Source: a virus. Taken from it: a stretch of 21,937 bases of DNA. Below the pieces are notes generated by a model that was given only the letters and a program-made list of their open reading frames with translations, did no database searches and was not told the DNA's origin. Below, in pieces: positions 1 to 6,368 of the stretch. How positions within the stretch are numbered: the stretch's first letter is position 1; every line of letters starts with the position of its first letter. The stretch is taken from the IMG/VR virus record IMGVR_UViG_3300044634_000512, positions 1 through 21,937 of that record. One strand, given 5' to 3'. The translations under genes and the position numbers were made by a program.

Positions 1-609
1 ATCAGCCGCATATTCAGTTGCAAACTCCACAGCGGAGGTGACGGACGCATTGTATGGGTCTTGATACTTCTCAAGGAACTTGGGCGACTTCTCAAATGCC
101 GTGCGCTCAAGTTCGGCCTCCATCTTCTCTAGCTTCTCACGATAGGTGGAAAGCTCTGTGTCCTTGGTCTTGAGGGTTTCCTCGTAACTCTCTGCCTTCT
201 TGCGAAGCTCTGCAATATTGTCTTCCTTGCTCTTCTTCTTTGGCTTCTCCTCAATAGGATCTGGGTCTTTTGAAAGGTCAAGGTCAGATACGTCAAAGCT
301 ATTAGACACTTCAGGTTCTACTTCAACCTTAATCTTCTTTTCTTTTTTAGGCTCAACATCCTTGCCGTCCATGTTCTTTAGGAAGTCACTAGCCTCCTGC
401 ACGGAAACACTATCAAAGCCATCAACTGCCACATCATCGGGCAGGGATTCAAGGCTCTTCAAATCCGTTTTGGGGATATTGGGCTTGTTTTTAAGCTGTC
501 TTGAAATCTGCGACTCCCAGCTTTCAGTAATTGGTTCTGGGGTTGTGGCAATGACGGGATCAGCGGATTGCGTGATGGATGCTACTGGGGCTTCTGTTTG
601 GTCTGACAT
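1..609 (-). CDS. Acidic coiled-coil protein, scaffold-like (3' end outside window)
   Basis: The frame opens at an ATG (MSDQTEAPVAS) and stays open to the window edge, giving 203 residues without a stop. The first 80 residues are polar and low in complexity. Residues about 80–125 alternate acidic and lysine-rich stretches (EPKKEKKIKVEVEPE). Residues about 125–180 look like a coiled coil (ELRKKAESYEETLKTKDTEL). Charge pattern, coiled coil and a place three small genes after the portal match phage capsid scaffolding proteins, which guide head assembly and then leave. No sequence motif proves this. The ATG lies 11 bases after the stop of the 91-residue gene, with an A/T-rich leader and no Shine-Dalgarno. 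A plain structural or DNA-binding role is possible. A capsid gene just beyond the edge would support the scaffold reading and weaken the capsid call at 14928–16124. Confidence 0.6.
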   Translation of the reverse strand, partial: MSDQTEAPVASITQSADPVIATTPEPITESWESQISRQLKNKPNIPKTDLKSLESLPDDVAVDGFDSVSVQEASDFLKNMDGKDVEPKKEKKIKVEVEPEVSNSFDVSDLDLSKDPDPIEEKPKKKSKEDNIAELRKKAESYEETLKTKDTELSTYREKLEKMEAELERTAFEKSPKFLEKYQDPYNASVTSAVEFATEYAAD

Positions 610-620
610 ATATGTGTTGG

Positions 621-896
621 TTAAAATTCGGTGGTGTAGCTAGGAGGAAGCTCTTTCATTTCCTCTGGTACGACGGAAAGGTTTTGCAGGTCGGATAAAA
701 TAGATGCCCTTCCAGCATCATATCCGAATAGAACGTGTGCCTTGTCGGAAAGCTGAAGCAATCCATTTCCAGCCAACGTCCTTGCCATTGTCTGGGAATC
801 CAGAATAGAAATAGCGGCCTTTAGTACTGGAAGATCAAGGATCTTCTTTAGTTCGATAGCGAGGGAAACATCCGCTCGCCACTCTTCATGAGTCAT
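621..896 (-). CDS. Small hypothetical protein in the head block, 91 aa
   Basis: This 91-residue protein is mostly helical in look (VSLAIELKKILDLPVLKAAISIL) and has an LFGYDAGRASILSDLQNL segment near residues 56–73. Short helical proteins with a G-Y-x-x-G-R motif are often found near portal and scaffold genes in podovirus-like genomes, but I cannot name a family. It lies between the DUF6321-like gene (20-base gap) and the scaffold-like gene (11-base gap). The ATG is preceded by AACAACTAAAATATT, a leader almost repeated before the next gene upstream. No Shine-Dalgarno is seen. The role is probably head assembly or a virion accessory, by position only. Confidence 0.7.
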   Translation of the reverse strand: MTHEEWRADVSLAIELKKILDLPVLKAAISILDSQTMARTLAGNGLLQLSDKAHVLFGYDAGRASILSDLQNLSVVPEEMKELPPSYTTEF

Positions 897-916
897 AATA
901 TTTTAGTTGTTGTTGT

Positions 917-1177
917 TTATCGGCAATTCCACGCCCTCAAGCTTTTGTTCACTCTGCTATTCGGGTCACGTTTTGTTTTTTCACTTGTGAGTTTGGCTTT
1001 AAGTCCCTTCATCCTAGAGCAAAATGATTTCCTTCTTGCGGCATCTTTTTCTGTTTTGGGGTTCGGTGCTGGCGGCTTTAGATTGCCACCAGTAGCCTTG
1101 TTGTAGCTTGCTCGTCCCTTGGCGTTCAATCCACCTTTGGGATTCTTGCCCTCCTTTCTAGTCCATGCCTGTGTCAT
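917..1177 (-). CDS. Small basic DUF6321-like protein, 86 aa
   Basis: This 86-residue, strongly basic protein carries NPKGGLNAKGRASYNKATGG near residues 12–31, then RRKSFCSRMKGLKAK, with a basic C-terminal half rich in K and R. The pattern (K-N-P-x-G-G-L-N-x-K-G-R, then A-A-R-R-K-S-F-C-x-R-M) matches from memory the small family labelled DUF6321, common in phages of aquatic bacteria. Its molecular role is not known. High charge and a place between portal and scaffold-like genes suggest binding to DNA or to the head interior. The ATG follows the leader AACAACTAAAATTAT, without a Shine-Dalgarno. Confidence 0.8.
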   Translation of the reverse strand: MTQAWTRKEGKNPKGGLNAKGRASYNKATGGNLKPPAPNPKTEKDAARRKSFCSRMKGLKAKLTSEKTKRDPNSRVNKSLRAWNCR

Positions 1178-1230
1178 ATAATTTTAGTTGTTTATTGTCG
1201 TTGATTGCACAACAGCATTAAAGCCTTGTA

Positions 1231-1446
1231 CTACTTTTGCATTTGCAAGTCAAGCTTACTTATTTTTGCATTGTCCATTTCATCTGCCTGCGCGTCCCTG
1301 ATGGAGTGAATTAGGTTTTTTAGTATTAGGGCTGGCTCCGACTCCCTGCCTAGAAATGTTCTACAATAGATATAACGCTCATAAATGAGCGATATGATCT
1401 GCTCTCTCATTTCCTCCCGACCCGAATCAAACGGGTGTGTTGTCAT
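1231..1446 (-). CDS. Small hypothetical protein, 71 aa
   Basis: The protein has 71 residues, is helix-rich and charged, and shows no membrane segment or recognisable motif. The middle (EQIISLIYERYIYCRTFLGRE) could form an amphipathic helix. It sits between two small basic protein genes in the portal block and ends 53 bases before the next ATG. The start follows CCATAAAAAACA, A-rich and without a Shine-Dalgarno, like several neighbours. Support is the gene spacing, same strand and intact frame. The function is unknown. Confidence 0.6.
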   Translation of the reverse strand: MTTHPFDSGREEMREQIISLIYERYIYCRTFLGRESEPALILKNLIHSIRDAQADEMDNAKISKLDLQMQK

Positions 1447-1474
1447 TGTTTTTTATGGTTAGGTTTACCGACAA

Positions 1475-1618
1475 TTACTTCTTGGCAGTCTTGGCAGACT
1501 GACGGAATGCCTTGGCAGTTGGTCGCCCCTTCTCTCCAGCTTTCTTCATCCGCTCGCCAGATCCTTGTGCAATCCTTTTTTTCTTTGCGTGAATGTTGGC
1601 GTAGAGTCCTTTTTTCAT
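1475..1618 (-). CDS. Very small basic protein of the MKKGLYANIHAK type, 47 aa
   Basis: This 47-residue reading frame begins MKKGLYANIHAKKKRIAQGS and ends TAKAFRQSAKTAKK. It is extremely basic (about one third K or R) and has no acidic patch. From memory, nearly the same pattern (M-K-K-G-L-Y-A-N-I-H-x-K, then G-S-G-E-x-M, then P-T-A-K-A-F-x-x-S-A-K-T-A) recurs in many phages, usually near structural genes and a DUF6321-type gene. The gene starts 7 bases after the portal stop, so it is probably translated from the same message. No Shine-Dalgarno is seen. Nucleic-acid or capsid-interior binding is a guess from charge. Confidence 0.82.
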   Translation of the reverse strand: MKKGLYANIHAKKKRIAQGSGERMKKAGEKGRPTAKAFRQSAKTAKK

Positions 1619-1625
1619 GGGGGGT

Positions 1626-3848
1626 TTATTCTTGGGTTGTTCCGTACTTTTGAGCCACCTTGATGCGATCCACCATCATCCGCTGTGCTGTCTTGCGGTC
1701 TTGGAGTTGCATCTGGTGCTGTGCCTTTGCCTGTTTGATTTGGGCATCGTTCTGGAACTTCATGCGATCAAGCTCAATCTTGTTCATGGCAACCATTGCC
1801 TTCGGATCTTGCTGTTGAGGCTGTTGCTGTTGAGCCATTGCCTCCATCTGGCTCTGCTGGATCTCCTGAGACATCCTAGCAAGCTGATCAGCAATCTTCA
1901 TAAGCTCGCTCACCTGCTCATTCATGGCATTGAACTGATCCGCACGAGTGGGATCGGCCTCCATGTATTTAAGATGCGTGAGCATATGAGGAATAACAGC
2001 CTGCATTGTCTTATCAGCACCCACAGGATCAATCTGCTGATCTTGTACGGACTGCACGACTTGACCTGCGAACTGGAGGTGAACGGCCATGTGCGTGGCA
2101 TGGTTTTGGTCTGGGTCAATAAGCACCTGCCCCCCTGTCTGGAGTGCATTGTTCTCAAGAGACGCAATGGATAGGTCATTTCCATCTGGCTTTGTTTCCT
2201 CTGGGATTCCGAATGTGTCCACCCCAGTCTGTCCTGCGATAGCCGCAATGTTGGCATTGATAACACGCTTCCTATTGGACTCTGGGAGTTGTGGGAGATA
2301 CTGACCGATCAGTTCCATCGCTTGCATGCGAGCCGCAGACGATCCCTGACCAATGCTTCGTGTTGCCTTGACGCTATCAATGTCCAGCATAGCCGCTTTG
2401 GGAACTCCACGATTGAAGCAAGCGTTCTGGAACTCAAGAGCCTCCTTGCCGCCATGATCTTCCTCTACGAGGTTCGGATTGGATGCACGACGATAAACCT
2501 CTGCATAATGAACATCAAGAGCCTGAAGGTAGATTTCTGCACGAGTGTTGGTAAGGCGAGACTTCTCACCAATCTCTGCCTCAACTTCCCGATTGCTCTT
2601 CTTCCTGCCTCCAGCAACGGATGGCATGAATGATCCAATGTCATCACTCTCCTGCCCTTGGAAGTATTGAGCCGTCTGCATGGCGGCGGCAAGATTAGAT
2701 GCGACATTGACTTGCGTTAGGTTAAGGCCAGGAGGCAAGATACGATAAGGTCCTACCTGCACAGTCTTTAGCTTCTCCGCATCAGCCGCAGAGTTAGGCT
2801 GGAACATAACGGCAGATCCAACAATGACACCCTCAAGGAGCGAGTTGTTAACCCTGTTCATTGCCTCTGCGTACTTATAAACCTTCTGACCAAGGCCACG
2901 GACGCTGTGGTAGTAGCCATTGCCAACGCCATTCAGGAAGATGGTGAAGGCGTTAGAGAAGTTCTTATATCGTCCTACCTTCTGGCACAAAAATTCGGTG
3001 CTGTTGAGGCGATCAAAAATGTAATGTGAAATCCTGCCATCGTATTCACGCACATAGAAATGAGCGATCTTGATAACCTTGCTCTTGGCATACGAGTAGT
3101 ATAGGGCATTGTTTTTAAGCTCCCTCTGATACCACTCCCAAGGACGGCGTTGATCCTGCTCATCAACCTTGGCTTGCATGATAGCCTCCCTGCATTGTTC
3201 AACATCCCATCCACCACGAGTTGCGGCCTCTTCATTCTCAACGTAGCTGTAAAGCTCTTCGCAATACATCTCATCAAGGATGTAGCAAAACTCCCAGTTG
3301 TCCCAATCAACCTTAGATCCCTTTGGAACAACCAGAGCGTAAGGCTCAATAGCCTTGGCTCGCCAATCCACCCCATCTGGGAAGTACATACAAGCCATTC
3401 CATGAATAACAAGCTCCTTATGGCAAACCTGATGCTGTGCAAGAAAGTTGGGATTGCTGGACGATAGGAGCCTGTGGAACTCCTCCGTAATGATCCTGCT
3501 CCATTCTTCCCTCTTGCCCATGTCCTTCCCGTACTTGGTCTTTACAGTTGCGTAATGACCAACGGATGTGAGGATGTCAAAGTATGGGATAACAGCGGCC
3601 TCGACCTTTGCTTCAGCATGACCCCAGTTTACGTTGATGCGGTCTGCCTGACCCATCTCACGAAGCTGTTGTTCGTTATATGGAGGGTTGCCATCAATGA
3701 TGCCCTGAATCTGCGCCCTGCGATATGATGCTATCTGATCGTCATTGATCAGTTCAAATAGCATTGACCTAGCGGATTCAGCATCCTCAATTCTAGTGCG
3801 AGGAGGCTTTTCGCCAACTTTAGGGTCAGTTAATCCAAAGGAAATCAT
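1626..3848 (-). CDS. Portal protein
   Basis: The 740-residue length and features fit the large podovirus-type portal, which forms the dodecameric DNA gate at one head vertex and docks the terminase. The N-terminal third has the charged and aromatic character of portal wing regions (NPPYNEQQLREMGQADRINV near residues 54–73). The middle contains the stem-like NRVNNSLLEGVIVGSAVMFQ stretch and a GQESDDIGSFMPSVAGG loop. The C-terminal 120 residues are helical and Gln-rich (MAQQQQPQQQ), as in barrel or crown regions. The ATG overlaps the stop of the Zn-cluster gene by four bases (ATGA), which indicates coupled translation. Assignment rests on size, composition, neighbours and recognition of the family pattern rather than catalytic residues, which portals lack. 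Confidence 0.8.
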   Translation of the reverse strand: MISFGLTDPKVGEKPPRTRIEDAESARSMLFELINDDQIASYRRAQIQGIIDGNPPYNEQQLREMGQADRINVNWGHAEAKVEAAVIPYFDILTSVGHYATVKTKYGKDMGKREEWSRIITEEFHRLLSSSNPNFLAQHQVCHKELVIHGMACMYFPDGVDWRAKAIEPYALVVPKGSKVDWDNWEFCYILDEMYCEELYSYVENEEAATRGGWDVEQCREAIMQAKVDEQDQRRPWEWYQRELKNNALYYSYAKSKVIKIAHFYVREYDGRISHYIFDRLNSTEFLCQKVGRYKNFSNAFTIFLNGVGNGYYHSVRGLGQKVYKYAEAMNRVNNSLLEGVIVGSAVMFQPNSAADAEKLKTVQVGPYRILPPGLNLTQVNVASNLAAAMQTAQYFQGQESDDIGSFMPSVAGGRKKSNREVEAEIGEKSRLTNTRAEIYLQALDVHYAEVYRRASNPNLVEEDHGGKEALEFQNACFNRGVPKAAMLDIDSVKATRSIGQGSSAARMQAMELIGQYLPQLPESNRKRVINANIAAIAGQTGVDTFGIPEETKPDGNDLSIASLENNALQTGGQVLIDPDQNHATHMAVHLQFAGQVVQSVQDQQIDPVGADKTMQAVIPHMLTHLKYMEADPTRADQFNAMNEQVSELMKIADQLARMSQEIQQSQMEAMAQQQQPQQQDPKAMVAMNKIELDRMKFQNDAQIKQAKAQHQMQLQDRKTAQRMMVDRIKVAQKYGTTQE

Positions 3849-4507
3849 ATTTTAAGTGAATCGACAGCGTGAGTTAAGTCATCATTTTTGACCCAGCACC
3901 ATTCTGGTCTAGCGTTTGTTGTCTCCGATTTCTCGCCAGAAAGCAACACTTTTCTATTGACATGGACAATGGCTTCGTTTCTGCAACCACATACACCACA
4001 GGTATATAACTTTGAATCCAGCGGAGTTGTGCGTGATCCCTTAACCTTTGCAACCAAGGATGTTATCTGTTGCATGGCAGAGCATCCAGCACAGAAGTTG
4101 GTTGTCATGTTGTTGTAGCACCTAGCGCAGATTTCGGCCCTTTTATTCGCTTCTTCCTGACTGACAAAGACTTCCTGCCCAGACACAGCATCCATTGCCA
4201 TTGTTGCAAGGGACTTGATTCCCTTGATAATGTTTTCAGCTGATAGATTTGGAGCTACCCCTTGTGCTGGATTGCCATCAGAATAACTGCACCAACCATG
4301 AGGAAGCTGACGGCAAAGATGGTCTTCTACTACCTCTTTCCAATCAGGAGGCAACGTGATTCCATTTTCCATATAATGCTTCTTAACCCTAGACAATAGG
4401 GATTCCATAGTGAGTTCGCCTTCAATGCGAAACCCTGTCTCTGGAACAACGAAGCGATAACGATTGGGGGGAACGCTATCGTGAATTATCAGCTTTTGAC
4501 GTATCAT
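3845..4507 (-). CDS. Cys-cluster (probable zinc-binding) protein upstream of portal
   Basis: The protein has 220 residues. The N-terminal half (GFRIEGELTMESLLSRVKKH) looks like a small globular domain. The C-terminal half carries C127-x2-C130 and C139-x2-C142, then C170-x2-C173-x-C175 and C204, enough for one or two zinc sites. Zinc-ribbon-like domains in phages often bind DNA or partner proteins. The start ATG follows AGGAG with a ten-base spacer, one of the few clear Shine-Dalgarno sites here, and lies 32 bases inside the end of the preceding gene. Its stop overlaps the portal ATG by four bases, so it is co-translated with the portal. It could be a packaging accessory or small-terminase-like factor, but no helix-turn-helix is visible. 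The function is open. Confidence 0.72.
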   Translation of the reverse strand: MIRQKLIIHDSVPPNRYRFVVPETGFRIEGELTMESLLSRVKKHYMENGITLPPDWKEVVEDHLCRQLPHGWCSYSDGNPAQGVAPNLSAENIIKGIKSLATMAMDAVSGQEVFVSQEEANKRAEICARCYNNMTTNFCAGCSAMQQITSLVAKVKGSRTTPLDSKLYTCGVCGCRNEAIVHVNRKVLLSGEKSETTNARPEWCWVKNDDLTHAVDSLKI

Positions 4508-4667
4508 TTTTAATAATCTCCTGTATGTCTTTAAGTGCTGAATGATAACCGCTCATCCAAGCGATTGCCATGTATTCCTCGTGCCCTTCAGCAGATCCAT
4601 GATTTTTAGAGTATGAGCGAATTCCAACGCTTCCATACCATTCGTCGAATTGTTGTTTAGCTGTCAT
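4476..4667 (-). CDS. Small hypothetical protein, 63 aa
   Basis: The start is set at the ATG (MTAKQQFDEWYGS) because AAGGA lies seven bases before it; longer in-frame extensions only overlap the peptidase-like gene. The 63-residue protein has the arrangement F-x-E-W-Y, then E-E-Y-M-A-I-A-W-M-S-G-Y-H-S-A-L, a pattern like small phage proteins in which W/G/A residues repeat along a helix. No function is known. It overlaps the preceding gene by 11 bases and the following one by 32 bases. Confidence 0.7.
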   Translation of the reverse strand: MTAKQQFDEWYGSVGIRSYSKNHGSAEGHEEYMAIAWMSGYHSALKDIQEIIKNDTSKADNSR

Positions 4668-4965
4668 TTGTATTCCTTTCTTGTTCAATGCTTTTTGATA
4701 GTTTCTTTTCCATGTCACCAACTGTCTTGCCAAATCTTTCAACGAAATCTTCGTTTGCAAAGGGAATGTAGGCGTGAAGCACCTCATGCGCCACAACGTC
4801 TGACAGTCTACAGTCTGCATGATATTTTTTGTTGATTGTGATTCGTCTGTTTTGGTAGTAGCACTTTCCGATTGCTGGGCCATTTGGAGTCATCCCACAA
4901 TCCCCCCATCCAAACTCCCAGCGTTCTCCGTTAATGTCTACATTGCCAACCTTCTTGAATTTCAT
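4657..4965 (-). CDS. Mini HExxH putative zinc metallopeptidase-like protein, 102 aa
   Basis: The start is taken at the ATG (MKFKKVGNVDINGE) that overlaps the stop of the DUF3310 gene by four bases. The protein is 102 residues. H60-E61-V-L-H64 inside VVAHEVLHAY is an HExxH zinc-site helix as in gluzincin, SprT-like and ImmA-like proteins. A Y-Y-Q-N-R-R-I-T-I-N strand segment comes before the helix, which also fits that fold. At 102 residues it is short for a full peptidase, and the third zinc ligand is not obvious (candidates are E72 and E76, downstream of the HExxH). It may be a phage-reduced protease or a non-catalytic relative. Substrate is unknown. Confidence 0.72.
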   Translation of the reverse strand: MKFKKVGNVDINGERWEFGWGDCGMTPNGPAIGKCYYQNRRITINKKYHADCRLSDVVAHEVLHAYIPFANEDFVERFGKTVGDMEKKLSKSIEQERNTNDS

Positions 4966-5168
4966 TTTGCGAGCTTGGTTATTTCCCTTTGAATTAACCA
5001 TGCCGCCTTTTGCAAGTCTTCCAGTTCCTTTTCTGGATTCTTCTTGCCAGCACGGAATATGTATTTCATGGCAGATGCACGAGCAAACGGCATTTCGTCA
5101 ATAATGTCGATTAGCTCAACGCCATTGGCATTGATATAATGGGATGGATGTGAAACTGGATTGCTCAT
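4962..5168 (-). CDS. DUF3310 family protein, 68 aa
   Basis: The 68-residue sequence has the family's marks: NPVSHPSHY at residues 3–11, then a VELIDII helix, then ARASAMKYIFRAGKKN at 29–44, and an ELEDLQKAAWLIQREI helix. This is the pattern of DUF3310, a small protein very common in phages of many hosts and sometimes labelled nucleotide kinase on weak evidence. The biochemical role is unproven. Both ends overlap neighbours by four bases, so the gene is part of a tightly coupled early operon. Confidence 0.9.
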   Translation of the reverse strand: MSNPVSHPSHYINANGVELIDIIDEMPFARASAMKYIFRAGKKNPEKELEDLQKAAWLIQREITKLAK

Positions 5169-5365
5169 CGTTTGGGAAGTATCATGCCCTTGCGTTCCAC
5201 ATAGCGTAGCGGCCCGAAGCTGACAACTGTGTAATGGATTTTACCACGCTTCATGTCATCAATGACATTCTGTAGGTATTGATCGTGACGCTTGTTGCCA
5301 ACTACATATGGCCCTGCTAGGACGCTGTAGTCTTCTTCAATATAATATTCTGCTTCGTTTTTCAT
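5165..5365 (-). CDS. Small hypothetical protein, 66 aa
   Basis: The protein has 66 residues and no recognised motif. The sequence is acidic at the N-terminus (MKNEAEYYIEEDYS) and basic at the C-terminus (RYVERKGMILPKR), and probably forms a small mixed alpha/beta fold. The ATG overlaps the stop of the winged-helix gene by four bases, and its own stop overlaps the DUF3310 ATG by four. That chain of ATGA junctions is the main evidence that it is real. Confidence 0.7.
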   Translation of the reverse strand: MKNEAEYYIEEDYSVLAGPYVVGNKRHDQYLQNVIDDMKRGKIHYTVVSFGPLRYVERKGMILPKR

Positions 5366-5601
5366 TTAATGATTCTGTAGTGTGGTGTTGAATACAATCC
5401 CCTTACCTCGTGGTTAATTCTAAAGTTCTTTTTCTCTATTTTCCCCGACTTCATAAGAAGCCGCAGTTTTTGAGTAAGCGTTCGTGCTGGAATGTTCAAC
5501 TCAGATGCCAAGGCACTTGATGTTTTGAATCCTTCTGGAACGATGTCTGGATCGCTCAACTGAGTGCTGGCAATGATCTCAGCCCACTTATTCGCGCTCA
5601 T
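5362..5601 (-). CDS. Winged-helix DNA-binding protein, 79 aa
   Basis: The start is placed at the ATG reading MSANKWAEII because GGAGG lies eight bases before it and the ATG overlaps the phosphoesterase stop by four bases; a start five codons earlier lacks such a site. Residues about 25–50 (KTSSALASELNIPARTLTQK) form a helix-turn-helix, followed by LRLLMKSGKIEKKNF and a strand-rich end (GLYSTPHYRIIK) like a wing. This is the shape of small winged-helix domains that bind DNA. It may regulate phage genes or mark DNA sites for replication; targets cannot be read from the sequence. Confidence 0.75.
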   Translation of the reverse strand: MSANKWAEIIASTQLSDPDIVPEGFKTSSALASELNIPARTLTQKLRLLMKSGKIEKKNFRINHEVRGLYSTPHYRIIK

Positions 5602-6368
5602 AGTGGCAACCTCCATTCTTTATCAAACTCTCCTCTTGTGATGAGCCAGACAGCGGAATCCTTTGGCCCGATTTCTCCATACACAAGCCCCTGTCGCCAT
5701 CCAAGCGTGGCCCTTCGTGCTTTCGCATAATCCATCTCACCTCTGCGAGTAAGCGTGCCTGTGCAGTAGCCCGTGCTTTCCTTGATCGTTCTGCCTTCAG
5801 CTTGTTGGCTTCTATGAGTGTGCCCAAAGATGACTTTGCCACCATACATTTCAGCCATGTCCCTAGCGGAGTTTTCATTGTAGATGGTTCCATGAGTGAA
5901 GGTCACATCACCGATAACCAGCTTTTGAAATACCCCATCATACGGAATCCTGCGGCAACCAATCTCCACAAAAGTCCTGTCAATGTAATCCGTAGCCTGT
6001 TGAGCGGCGTATGCGACAAGAGCGTTGCGGTGACTAAGCATTCGGGGAATGCGGTCTTCATGGTTTCCATCCAACACATGAGTTGGTCTATACTTTCGCA
6101 GGAACGAAAGCCCACCATCAATGTCGGGAGCAACAGGTTCGGATTCGTCGGAGCTTCCAACCGCACCAGAACGAAATGCCGTGGTATCGCACCAGTCGCC
6201 GAGATGCACCACAATACTTGGGTTCCACCTTTCCCGCATTTTAAGCACAGCGTCAATTGCTGTCTCATCTGCGTATTTCCCATGACTGCATGATATGGCG
6301 ATAAAGCGTTCATACGTTGTGGCAATATGGGGGGCTTTCGCCCCCCTTGAGTTTGCTTTAGGCTTCAT
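5598..6368 (-). CDS. Calcineurin-like metallophosphoesterase
   Basis: The protein has 256 residues and most motifs of the two-metal phosphoesterase fold: H29 in ISCSHG, GDWCD at 57–61, GNHED at 101–105, H159 in FTHG, and GHTH at 182–185. These motifs bind two metal ions and cleave phosphate esters in nucleotides, nucleic acids or phosphoproteins. In the first motif the usual Asp of D-x-H is replaced by Cys27, which may change metal choice or activity. The N-terminal 20 residues are a basic lead contributed by a GC-rich hairpin. No other in-frame ATG lies before the first motif, so the start at 6368 is retained. It overlaps the ERF gene by 11 bases. A DNA-repair or nucleotide role is suggested by context only. 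Confidence 0.88.
   Translation of the reverse strand: MKPKANSRGAKAPHIATTYERFIAISCSHGKYADETAIDAVLKMRERWNPSIVVHLGDWCDTTAFRSGAVGSSDESEPVAPDIDGGLSFLRKYRPTHVLDGNHEDRIPRMLSHRNALVAYAAQQATDYIDRTFVEIGCRRIPYDGVFQKLVIGDVTFTHGTIYNENSARDMAEMYGGKVIFGHTHRSQQAEGRTIKESTGYCTGTLTRRGEMDYAKARRATLGWRQGLVYGEIGPKDSAVWLITRGEFDKEWRLPL
6329..6346 (-). repeat. Perfect GC hairpin with GAAA tetraloop inside the phosphoesterase start
   Basis: On the minus strand the sequence GGGGGGC-GAAA-GCCCCCC forms a perfect seven-pair stem closed by a GNRA tetraloop. It lies 22–40 bases into the phosphoesterase coding sequence and 11 bases after the ERF stop. No T-run follows on either strand, so it is not a normal intrinsic terminator. 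It could slow ribosomes, set an RNase cut, or protect the ERF message end. Confidence 0.85.

Noticed and set aside
200-643. Plus-strand open frame of 147 codons
   Set aside because: It is the mirror of the scaffold-like gene; Ser/Phe/Leu-rich low-complexity content is typical of an antisense shadow.
1801-1860. CAG/CAA-rich repeat tract as a microsatellite
   Set aside because: It encodes the Gln-rich portal tail with mixed codons and no long perfect unit repeat.
1617-2174. Plus-strand open frame of 185 codons, Leu- and His-rich
   Set aside because: It lies opposite the Gln-rich end of the portal gene; composition is explained by antisense CAG codons.
5903-6325. Second minus-strand frame of 140 codons
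   Set aside because: It lies within the phosphoesterase gene, whose motifs are clear in the other frame.
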